Of a stretch of DNA of 7,108 nt, positions 1 through 6,127 are shown in pieces (within the stretch, counting starts at the first letter, position 1; every line of letters starts with the position of its first letter). The notes below the pieces were generated by a model, which was not told where the DNA came from, ran no database searches, and saw nothing but the letters and a program-made list of their open reading frames with translations. Origin of the DNA: SZUA-430 sp031413635 (lineage in GTDB: Bacteria; Pseudomonadota; Alphaproteobacteria; Micropepsales; Micropepsaceae). A program made the translations under genes and the position numbers. The stretch lies in assembly GCA_031413635.1 (NCBI GenBank), contig JANOFM010000236.1, positions 1 through 7,108 of the forward strand. Direction: 5' to 3'.

Positions 1-1095
<1,095 letters not shown>

Positions 1096-1115
1096 TCGAG
1101 ATAGCAGAGCGATTT

Positions 1116-1192
1116 GGCGCATTTGAGCCATTTCAGGTGTTTGAACTGCGCCGGATGCGTCCGGTGGGCGAGTGACCACGGCCGTCACCCGC
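1116..1192 (+). terminator. Weak hairpin pair after ppdK, possible terminator
   Basis: Two inverted repeats lie just after the ppdK stop. GGCGCA (1116-1121) pairs with TGCGCC (1147-1152) across a 25-nt loop. GCG-a-GTGAC (1168-1176) pairs with GTCAC-c-CGC (1184-1192) across a 7-nt loop. Neither is followed by a T run, so intrinsic termination is uncertain. No stronger candidate is seen between ppdK and the next gene. Confidence 0.25.
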
Positions 1193-1401
1193 ATTAACAA
1201 GCTGCAATCCACAGATTAAATCTTCTTCATGACCAATCGAAGGGGTGTCAGAGGCTCAGACCATATTGTCTTTGTTTTTCTGAACAGTTGAAGATAAACA
1301 AACAGAAATAAGAGCACACAGGCATATTTTTATTGGTCGAATACTGAATAGAGCAGAGGGTTAGGCACCCCACAACCTGCACCAGGCTGCGACAGCTTGC
1401 C
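1193..1401. other. AT-rich non-coding block, probable promoter region of the cell wall hydrolase
   Basis: No reading frame here has a plausible start, ribosome site or family resemblance. Base composition drops sharply: bases 1251-1350 contain 34 G or C in an otherwise GC-rich window. An imperfect dyad TTTGTTT-t-TCT / AGA-t-AAACAAA spans 1271-1302 with a 10-nt loop. GACCAAT (1231-1237) is repeated inverted as ATTGGTC (1332-1338). I could not place a convincing -35/-10 pair. The promoter role is inferred from composition and from its position upstream of the hydrolase gene. Confidence 0.4.
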
Positions 1402-1677
1402 ATGGCCTATTTTACCTGTCCCGAGCTGACACGTGAGTTCTTTCTGCCTATACAACCATCGGTTTGTTGCACCGCAGCGGGACAGTCGGTACCCGTTCTA
1501 GCCAACGTTCACCACATGGTGCGCGCGCAAGTTGTGGTGAACAACCTGGATTTACCGCGTTACGGGCGGAACCAAGCTTTCCGGGCAGTTAATGGCCCGG
1601 GGGCTGCAATGAACAAGAGGTCTCCCCAAGGACCCACGGTTTCAAAGGGGTGGCGCCTTTCATCCATGGAGGCTTTC
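1402..1677 (+). promoter_or_regulatory. Repeat-rich candidate structured 5' leader of the cell wall hydrolase gene
   Basis: An in-frame ATG at 1402 would extend the downstream protein by 92 residues. That extension has no ribosome site, no domain resemblance and odd composition, so I read this stretch as leader. It contains several perfect inverted repeats: CTGTCCCG (1416-1423) with CGGGACAG (1478-1485), a 10-bp pair at 1507-1516/1533-1542, CCGGGC (1581-1586) with GCCCGG (1595-1600) extendable by three G-U pairs, and AAAGG (1644-1648) with CCTTT (1656-1660). GTTGT (1531-1535) can instead pair with ACAAC (1541-1545), which competes with the 10-bp stem. A cis-regulatory RNA or a separate small RNA would both fit. 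I do not recognise a known RNA family. Confidence 0.4.
1507..1542. repeat. Perfect 10-bp inverted repeat
   Basis: GTTCACCACA at 1507-1516 is the exact reverse complement of TGTGGTGAAC at 1533-1542. The 16-nt spacer contains the self-complementary GCGCGCGC (1521-1528). As RNA it would form a stable stem-loop. As DNA it could be a protein-binding dyad. The repeat is certain; its function is unknown. Confidence 0.6.
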
Positions 1678-1681
1678 ATGG
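1664..1681 (+). promoter_or_regulatory. Strong ribosome-binding site inside a small dyad, sets the hydrolase start
   Basis: GGAGG at 1668-1672 lies 5 nt before ATG 1678, the best ribosome site in the neighbourhood, and decides the start against the in-frame ATGs at 1402 and 1609. CCATG (1664-1668) is the reverse complement of CATGG (1677-1681), so a 5-bp stem would hold most of the ribosome site in its 8-nt loop and pair the start codon. CTTTCAT also occurs twice, at 1657-1663 and 1673-1679. Confidence 0.65.
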
Positions 1682-2343
1682 CCAAGACGTTTAAGATTTT
1701 GGCGCTCGTTCGCCGCAACGACGGAATAATGAAGGCGGCCTTCTCGGGCGCGCTGGTCTACGCGTTAACGATTGCGGCGGTGACGCCCTCGTTGAATGCC
1801 GCCGCGTCCGGATCGGTTGTAATGGCGCTGGGCACGGTCTCCTCGCCAAAGGCAGTGATCACGGTACGCCCGAAACCCTCGCCGATGACCAAGATCCGCG
1901 ACGTGGTGAACCGTCCTTCCTATCAAGCCTATATGCGTGAGCGCGACTGTCTCGCCACCGCCGTCTATTTCGAAGCGCGCGGCGAAAGCGCCAAGGGCCA
2001 AAAGGCGGTTGCCGAGGTCATCCTCGCCCGCACGCGGGTGCCCGGCCGCCCGAAGTCGATTTGCGGCGTCGTTTATGAAGGCTCCAAGCGGCGGACTGGT
2101 TGCCAGTTCTCCTTTACGTGCGACGGCATCGCCGACCGCGTCCACAGCCACGGCGCCTGGCGCCAAGCCATGCGCGTCGCCACAAACGTGATGCGCACGG
2201 GCGGCAAGGTGAACCCGGTCGCCGGCGGTGCCACGTTCTATCACGCCGACTATGTGAGCCCCGGCTGGGCCTCGCGCATGGTCAAGGTGGCCGAGATCGG
2301 CACGCACATCTTCTATCGCCCGCAACGCGGCCGTCACCTCTAG
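1678..2343 (+). CDS. SleB-type cell wall hydrolase (Hydrolase_2 family), exported
   Basis: This 221-residue protein belongs to the family of the Bacillus spore-cortex enzyme SleB, which cleaves the glycan strands of peptidoglycan. In non-sporulating alphaproteobacteria such proteins are presumed to remodel the cell wall in the periplasm. A short basic N-terminus is followed by a hydrophobic segment (about residues 19-36, in FSGALVYALTIAAVTPSL), either a signal peptide or membrane anchor. A linker to about residue 80 leads to the catalytic domain. It opens with C91 and YFEARGE, where E99 is the presumed catalytic glutamate. The domain also has ICGVV, the pair C142/C148 in CQFSFTCDG, and ends with GATFYHADYVSPGWA and IGTHIFYR. 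The domain is complete. The start at ATG 1678 is chosen for its GGAGG site. ATG 1729 would begin just before the hydrophobic segment but has a weaker site. Substrate specificity is inferred from the family only. Confidence 0.9.
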   Translation: MAKTFKILALVRRNDGIMKAAFSGALVYALTIAAVTPSLNAAASGSVVMALGTVSSPKAVITVRPKPSPMTKIRDVVNRPSYQAYMRERDCLATAVYFEARGESAKGQKAVAEVILARTRVPGRPKSICGVVYEGSKRRTGCQFSFTCDGIADRVHSHGAWRQAMRVATNVMRTGGKVNPVAGGATFYHADYVSPGWASRMVKVAEIGTHIFYRPQRGRHL

Positions 2344-2369
2344 GCAAATCGCTTCAGAAATTCGGTTTG

Positions 2370-2397
2370 AGGGCCGCAGGGCGCAACCTGCGGCCCT
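2370..2397. terminator. Strong hairpin between convergent genes, likely shared terminator
   Basis: AGGGCCGCAGG (2370-2380) and CCTGCGGCCCT (2387-2397) form a perfect 11-bp GC-rich stem with a 6-nt loop. It begins 26 bases after the hydrolase stop and ends 2 bases before the stop of the opposing SDR gene. On the plus strand it is followed by a modest T-rich tail (TTGTCATTTT); on the minus strand the tail is less T-rich. It probably ends plus-strand transcription and may also stop minus-strand transcription. Confidence 0.75.
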
Positions 2398-2399
2398 TG

Positions 2400-3257
2400 T
2401 CATTTTCCGCCAGCCGCCGAACCCAGTGCTGGCAGCATCTTCATGATCCGATTGCGGATGAAGTTCGGCGCAAAGCCTTTGATCCGGTCGATCCAGGCCA
2501 CGTCTTCCGGCACGTAGTAGTGCAGCTTTTTGCCTTCGTGGTAGGCGTGCCAGACGCATTTCGCGACGCTGTCGGCGGGCATCAAGCGGAACATGCCTTT
2601 CTTGGGAGCGCGCGCGTAGAACTCGTCCTCGGTCGGCTTGGCAGCACCGCCTGAGCGGTTGGGCGTCGAGCGCAGGATCGCGGTGTCGATCAAGCCTGGA
2701 AGCACGTCGGCGACGCGCACGCCATGTCGTGCCCATTCGATCGACAACGCCTCGGTCAAGCCCTTCACCGCGTGCTTCGTCGCCGCATAGACCGCAATCC
2801 GTGGCATGCCATAGGTCGCCGACGAGGATGAGGTAGTGAACAGCAACGAGTTCGGCGTCTTCTTGAGCCAGGGCAGGGCGGCATAGGCGCCGTTCAGCAC
2901 GCCGACGAAATTGATCTGCACCACCCGCATGGCCGCGTCGTGCGGCACGTCTTCGAACCAACCCGACTCGCCGATGCCGGCATTATTGAACAAAAGGTCG
3001 AGCCGCCCTTCCGACTTGGCGGCGAACTCCGCAAGTGCCGAATCGAAGTCGGGCTTGGCGGCGACATCGAGCTTGCGGATGAAGCAGTTCTGCGAGCCCA
3101 ACTCCTGCTGCAAGGTCTGAAGGCCCTCATAGTTCACGTCGCTGGCGCCCACAAACCACCCTTTTGACGCGAATAGCTTGGCCGTTTCTCGCCCCATACC
3201 CGACGCCGCCCCGGTAATAAAAATGGCTTTGCGGGTGGTGTCTGAGGTCTCGGTCAT
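2400..3257 (-). CDS. Short-chain dehydrogenase/reductase (SDR family oxidoreductase)
   Basis: This 285-residue cytoplasmic enzyme is a classical SDR, a Rossmann-fold NAD(P)-dependent oxidoreductase of unknown substrate. The cofactor motif TGAASGMG is at residues 15-22, D40 ends the second beta strand, LDV is at 63-65 and NNAG at 91-94. N116, the serine cluster 143-146, Y157 and K161 (YAATK) supply the usual Asn-Ser-Tyr-Lys tetrad. D40 suggests a preference for NAD(H). The basic, aromatic C-terminal tail (about 241-285) may form the substrate lid or contact a membrane; this is inference. The start ATG (3255-3257) is preceded on the minus strand by AAGGA, 6 nt away. The gene stands alone, convergent with the cell wall hydrolase and divergent from the FKBP gene, so its context gives no pathway. 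Confidence 0.94.
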   Translation of the reverse strand: MTETSDTTRKAIFITGAASGMGRETAKLFASKGWFVGASDVNYEGLQTLQQELGSQNCFIRKLDVAAKPDFDSALAEFAAKSEGRLDLLFNNAGIGESGWFEDVPHDAAMRVVQINFVGVLNGAYAALPWLKKTPNSLLFTTSSSSATYGMPRIAVYAATKHAVKGLTEALSIEWARHGVRVADVLPGLIDTAILRSTPNRSGGAAKPTEDEFYARAPKKGMFRLMPADSVAKCVWHAYHEGKKLHYYVPEDVAWIDRIKGFAPNFIRNRIMKMLPALGSAAGGK

Positions 3258-3386
3258 GGGGCGTCCTTACGCTTGAAGTGAAGCTGCGGCCTACCTAGCA
3301 CATCCCGCTTGCAAGTCGCCCGTTCGTTGGGCAGTTTGCCCGCCGTTTTCCCGCCTGTTTTCTGACCCATCGGAGCATCGAACTCT
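3258..3386. promoter_or_regulatory. Divergent intergenic region between SDR and FKBP genes
   Basis: The 129 bp between two divergent starts must carry promoters for both genes, but I cannot place convincing -35/-10 boxes on either strand. Visible structure: GGGCA (3329-3333) pairs with TGCCC (3337-3341) over 3 nt, followed by an imperfect tandem repeat (CGCCGTTTTC 3341-3350, CGCCTGTTTTC 3352-3362). The SDR ribosome site AAGGA is at 3264-3268 on the minus strand. The FKBP gene has only a distant GGAG at 3372-3375. Confidence 0.5.
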
Positions 3387-3914
3387 ATGTCGCTCGGCCG
3401 CTTTGCCGTTGTGCCTTTCGTTGTCGTTGCAAGCGTCGCGCTGTCGGCGTGCGTGTTCGACCTGTCGGGCGACGATCCCAAGCCCAGAGTGCGCGCCGCC
3501 GACGCCTGCCCGGCACGCGACGAGGCCAGCTGGGCCAAGATGCAAGCCTATCTCGAAGCCAACAAGCTGAAGGACGGTGTGAAAGTCACCGAAAGCGGCC
3601 TGCAATACCGCGTGCTGCAAGCGGGCAAGGAAACCGCGCGCAAGCCGACTTGGGCCTCGACCGTCAACGTCCGTTACCGCGGCACGCTGATCGACGGCAC
3701 GGTCTTCGACGAAACCAAGCCGTCCGAGCCCCCCGCCGAATTCGAAGCCGGCGGCGTCATCAAAGGTTGGCAAGAAGCCCTGACCATGATGCGCGAAGGC
3801 GAAAAGTGGGAAACGGTCATCCCCTCCGAACTCGCTTACGGTTGCAAAGGCAAAGGCGACATCAAGCCGAACCAGGTTTTGGTGTTCGAGATCGAATTAC
3901 TGAAGATTAAGTAG
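3387..3914 (+). CDS. FKBP-type peptidyl-prolyl cis-trans isomerase, predicted lipoprotein
   Basis: This 175-residue protein should speed cis-trans isomerisation of proline bonds during folding of envelope proteins. It starts with a lipoprotein signal peptide: basic MSLGR, hydrophobic residues 6-20 and lipobox L19-S20-A21-C22. C22 would be lipidated. V23 at the next position does not suggest inner-membrane retention by the enterobacterial rule. A linker and a short helical stretch (about 43-65) precede the FKBP domain at about 72-175. Active-site residues aligned with human FKBP12 are present: Y97, F107, D108, V124-I125 (GGVIKGW), W128, Y151 and F167, with the family ending VLVFEIELLKIK. The loop after Y151 carries C153, with another cysteine at C41; a disulfide is possible but untested. 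ATG 3387 is the only good start, though GGAG lies 11 nt upstream, which is long. The stop is 6 bp from the stop of the opposing hydrolase gene. Confidence 0.94.
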   Translation: MSLGRFAVVPFVVVASVALSACVFDLSGDDPKPRVRAADACPARDEASWAKMQAYLEANKLKDGVKVTESGLQYRVLQAGKETARKPTWASTVNVRYRGTLIDGTVFDETKPSEPPAEFEAGGVIKGWQEALTMMREGEKWETVIPSELAYGCKGKGDIKPNQVLVFEIELLKIK

Positions 3915-3920
3915 CGCCGG

Positions 3921-4727
3921 TCACACAACAAAACCGCGCGCCACGGCGCTAAACGCGTCGGGCTGTTCGAGGCTCGGCAGATGCGCGGCCGCACGCATCT
4001 CGATGAGCCGCGCACTCTTCGCGATCGACGCCAGATGCCGCGTGCGTTCGTTGACATGCGGAAAGTCGAATTCGCCCGTCACGAACAGGATGTCGTGGTA
4101 AAGTTCGGCGAACCGCGCATAGGCGTTGGTGGCGCTCCTTTCATCGCCCGCGGGCGACGATGATAGCGCGCGACCGTTCATATCCAGAAACAGCGTCCTC
4201 ACTGCGCCGCCGACGCGTCCTTCCAGCACTTGCGGCCCATCGAGCCACGCCCGGGCCTCAAGCGCGTTCAACCGCTCGATACCCTCCGCCGCCTCTGCTT
4301 CCTCCATCTGCGCGATCAGCCGTTGGATCGTGGGCGGATAGGTCTTGGGTTCTGGCGCCCCCGTGACCGCCGGCGCCGCCAGAATCAACCGCCGGACGCG
4401 CTCAGGCTGCGTCAGCGCAAAGTCGATCGCAATTCGCCCGCCCTGCGAACACCCGACCAGTGTCACCGGCCCCTGTGTCGTGGCGCGCAGCACCGCATCG
4501 AGATCGTCGAGAGAGCTGTGCGGCTCGGACTCATACCGCGTCTGGCCAAATCCGCGCCGGTCGTAAGCCACCACGCGGTGCGTCGCCGCAAACGCCGCCA
4601 TCTGACCGGCCCACATCCGAAGGTCCGCGACCCCGGCATGCAAGAACACGAGCCCATGCCCATCCCCCGCCGCCGAGACGGCGAGCGAAGCGCTGCCGGA
4701 GGAGATGGAGAGGATGCTGTCACTCAT
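3921..4727 (-). CDS. Alpha/beta-fold hydrolase
   Basis: This 268-residue protein has no export signal and belongs to the alpha/beta hydrolase superfamily. Visible elements in order: the oxyanion-hole segment HAGVADLRMW (30-39), the strand-turn YDRRGFGQT (55-63), the nucleophile elbow GCSQGG with S94, a lid region rich in Glu/Ala (about 137-200), the acid D221 in VTGEFDFPHV, and H249 in AAAHLPSLEQP. A full Ser-Asp-His triad is therefore present. The pattern resembles lactonase/esterase members such as 3-oxoadipate enol-lactonase-like proteins, but no neighbouring aromatic-degradation gene supports that, so the substrate is unknown. The ATG at 4725-4727 has no close ribosome site. It overlaps by ATGA with the stop of an 8-codon frame that does have one, suggesting translational coupling. 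Confidence 0.93.
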   Translation of the reverse strand: MSDSILSISSGSASLAVSAAGDGHGLVFLHAGVADLRMWAGQMAAFAATHRVVAYDRRGFGQTRYESEPHSSLDDLDAVLRATTQGPVTLVGCSQGGRIAIDFALTQPERVRRLILAAPAVTGAPEPKTYPPTIQRLIAQMEEAEAAEGIERLNALEARAWLDGPQVLEGRVGGAVRTLFLDMNGRALSSSPAGDERSATNAYARFAELYHDILFVTGEFDFPHVNERTRHLASIAKSARLIEMRAAAHLPSLEQPDAFSAVARGFVV

Positions 4728-4750
4728 GCGAGCGCACGTATCACAACCAT
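4724..4750 (-). CDS. Possible 8-codon leader peptide coupled to the alpha/beta hydrolase
   Basis: On the minus strand GGAGGT (4754-4759) sits 3 nt before ATG (4748-4750). The frame reads MVVIRALA and stops at TGA 4724-4726, overlapping the hydrolase start codon as ATGA. The only good ribosome site near the hydrolase therefore serves this short frame. It may be a leader peptide that delivers ribosomes to the hydrolase start. Alternatively an indel, real or a sequencing error, may separate it from a longer hydrolase N-terminus. The arrangement is plain in the sequence; translation is inference. Confidence 0.4.
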   Translation of the reverse strand: MVVIRALA

Positions 4751-5026
4751 GCGACCTCCAACAGCTTCACCGCCCGCGAATTTTCTGAACTTGATCGGAC
4801 GTCTGCTCAGTCGAAACAGGTGGCGCTCACGCGTTCGTGTTTGGCACCCACGCTGCACGTGACGACAATAGCGGCACAGGGGAAGGTGCAAGCGCAAGAC
4901 AAAAACACTCGCCGTCGTCTCGATGCTTGCCGCGACCGCAGCCCAAGCCGGTGACAAGCTTCCATGAATAGACGCGGCACCCACGTCGCCGCCGCGACCG
5001 CCACGGAAGTCGTAGCGCCTACTGTC
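4751..5026. other. Intergenic stretch without an intact gene
   Basis: Between the hydrolase start and the oxidoreductase stop there is no convincing intact gene. A plus-strand frame of 37 codons (4749-4862) is Arg-rich and has no ribosome site. It should hold the hydrolase promoter and the 3' end of the oxidoreductase transcript, but I see no clear terminator hairpin or promoter boxes. It includes the signal-peptide-like remnant listed separately. Confidence 0.5.
4872..4967 (+). pseudogene. Signal-peptide-like remnant of a secreted protein gene
   Basis: The frame translates to a basic run (KRKTKT, codons from 4890), a hydrophobic core (LAVVSMLAATA, 4908-4940) and an AQA cleavage-like site followed by GDKLP, then TGA at 4965-4967. 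This is the textbook order of a Sec signal peptide. No ATG, GTG or TTG lies in frame before the basic run; the upstream limit is TAG 4869-4871. GGAAGG precedes it at 4881-4886, where a ribosome site would be expected. I read it as the decayed 5' end of a secreted-protein gene. A chance frame in GC-rich DNA is the alternative. Confidence 0.3.
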
Positions 5027-6028
5027 CTATGCCACGCGACGGAGCGTGGGCTCTGAGCGTTCAACTGCGACGACCACGCTGCCCCGTTTGCGCCCGCTAT
5101 CGACATAGCGGTGCGCTTCGACAATCTGCTCCAAGGGATAGACCCGATCGACGACGGGCTCGAGGACGCGCGCTTCCACCATTTCTTTGATGAGCACGAG
5201 GTCGCTCTGGGAGGAACCGGAGGAGAAGCCGCATATCACCCGCTTGCCACGCCGCATCGACGTCCACAGCATCTGCAAAAGCTGCGGCAATTGAGACGTC
5301 ACGAACACATGACGCCCGTTCGGAGCAAGGACGCCCGCGCTGCGCGAGAAAGTAGTGCCGCCGACCGTGTCGAGAATGACGTCATAGACGCCAGTCCCCT
5401 TCGTGAAATCCGTGGCCGTGTAGTCGATGACGTAGTCCGCGCCGAGCGACCGAACCAAGCCCACGTTCGGCGAGCTGCAGACGCCGGTCACCTCGGCACC
5501 AAAGTGCTTGGCGAGTTGCACGGCGGCGACGCCGACGGCACCGCTCGCGCCGTAGACCAGAATCTTCTCGCCGGGCCTCAAGCGGACGATGTCGCGCAAG
5601 AATGCCAGCGCCGACAAGGCGCCGAACGGGAGTGCGGCCGCTTCTTCATAACTGAGCGGCACCGGTTTCGCCGCGATCGCGCCGTCGTCGGGCACCGCGA
5701 CGTACTGAGCGTTGGCGCCGCCCATCGTCATGCCGAACACCTGCTCGCCGGCGCGAAACGACATTACGTTTGTGCCAACCGCCTCGACTTGCCCGGCGAA
5801 TTCCATCCCGGGGACAGGGTTCCTTGGACGAAAAACCCCGAACATCAGCCGCAAAGGAAGCCAAAACACGCCAGCACCCTTGAATCCGCGTATCCGCACG
5901 TCGCCTGAGGTGACGGATGTCGCGTGAATCCGCACGAGCACTTCGTTGTCCTTAGGCGCCGGGCGCTCGATCTCTTCGATCTCGAGAACCTCAGGGGGCC
6001 CATATCTGCGGCGCGTGGCGGCTTTCAT
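5027..6028 (-). CDS. Zinc-free medium-chain dehydrogenase/quinone oxidoreductase-type enzyme
   Basis: This 333-residue cytoplasmic protein is a medium-chain dehydrogenase/reductase of the quinone oxidoreductase type, expected to reduce quinones, enones or other carbonyls with a nicotinamide cofactor. The N-terminal GroES-like domain spans about 1-125 (PGMEFAGQVEAVG at 73-85). The Rossmann domain follows, with GASGAVG at 160-166 and LGADYVIDY at 195-203. The catalytic zinc cysteine is replaced (ATSVTSGDVR, 37-46) and no structural-zinc cysteine cluster is seen, so it should work without zinc. After the second Rossmann strand, C184-S185-S186 stand in place of an acidic residue, which suggests NADPH. 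The start at 6028 is chosen because GGAG lies 6 nt upstream; the in-frame ATG at 6076 has no ribosome site. It is divergent from a LysR-type gene across 97 bp and is probably that regulator's target. Confidence 0.93.
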   Translation of the reverse strand: MKAATRRRYGPPEVLEIEEIERPAPKDNEVLVRIHATSVTSGDVRIRGFKGAGVFWLPLRLMFGVFRPRNPVPGMEFAGQVEAVGTNVMSFRAGEQVFGMTMGGANAQYVAVPDDGAIAAKPVPLSYEEAAALPFGALSALAFLRDIVRLRPGEKILVYGASGAVGVAAVQLAKHFGAEVTGVCSSPNVGLVRSLGADYVIDYTATDFTKGTGVYDVILDTVGGTTFSRSAGVLAPNGRHVFVTSQLPQLLQMLWTSMRRGKRVICGFSSGSSQSDLVLIKEMVEARVLEPVVDRVYPLEQIVEAHRYVDSGRKRGSVVVAVERSEPTLRRVA

Positions 6029-6090
6029 GACGTTCTCCGATGCGGTCAAAGCGTGAGCCGAACCATATCCATGCAATTTTGAGAGATAAA

Positions 6091-6118
6091 TTGCGCAAAC
6101 ACGTAACTTACGTATACG
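6091..6118 (+). promoter_or_regulatory. Candidate promoter of the LysR-type gene
   Basis: TTGCGC (6091-6096) and TATACG (6113-6118) resemble -35 and -10 boxes with a 16-bp spacer. Transcription would then begin near 6125, almost on the ATG at 6126. That fits either a leaderless mRNA or translation from the in-frame GTG at 6141. This is a pattern match only. Confidence 0.35.
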
Positions 6119-6127
6119 TTTTCGTAT
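6101..6127. promoter_or_regulatory. Cluster of overlapping palindromes, probable LysR-type operator
   Basis: Three dyads overlap here: ACGTAA-C-TTACGT (6101-6113), ACGTATACGT (6110-6119) and ATACG-TTTT-CGTAT (6114-6127). The palindrome TTGCGCAA lies just left at 6091-6098. They sit between a LysR-type gene and its divergent neighbour, about 73-99 bp upstream of the oxidoreductase start, where LysR-type regulators usually bind. The last dyad covers the first two bases of the ATG at 6126, which would allow autorepression. Binding is inferred from position and symmetry. Confidence 0.55.

Noticed and set aside
1231..1338. GACCAAT / ATTGGTC inverted repeat as possible insertion-element ends or attachment site
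   Set aside because: Only 7 bp, no transposase or integrase between the arms and no flanking duplication seen.
1402..1677. N-terminal extension of the cell wall hydrolase from ATG 1402 (or ATG 1609)
   Set aside because: No ribosome site at either ATG, no recognisable domain, and the extension would bury the export signal. GGAGG before ATG 1678 is far better.
1765..2961. Long minus-strand open frame of 398 codons
   Set aside because: It runs antisense through the SleB-type hydrolase and out of frame through the SDR gene, crosses the terminator hairpin, and its Arg/Ala/Gly-rich product matches no family. It is a by-product of GC-rich coding.
4230..4954. Plus-strand frames of 210 and 164 codons opposite the alpha/beta hydrolase
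   Set aside because: Arg/Pro/His-rich antisense shadows of a gene with a complete catalytic triad; no family resemblance.
4964..5056. 30-codon plus-strand frame whose ATG overlaps the remnant's TGA
   Set aside because: No ribosome site, runs antisense into the oxidoreductase 3' end, and has no recognisable sequence; the ATGA overlap is probably chance.
5111..5908. 265-codon plus-strand frame opposite the oxidoreductase
   Set aside because: His/Arg-rich antisense shadow of a clearly recognisable enzyme gene.
6029..6076. 16-residue N-terminal extension of the oxidoreductase from ATG 6076
   Set aside because: No ribosome site upstream, whereas ATG 6028 has GGAG at 6-nt spacing and begins MKAATRRRYGPPEVL, typical of the family.
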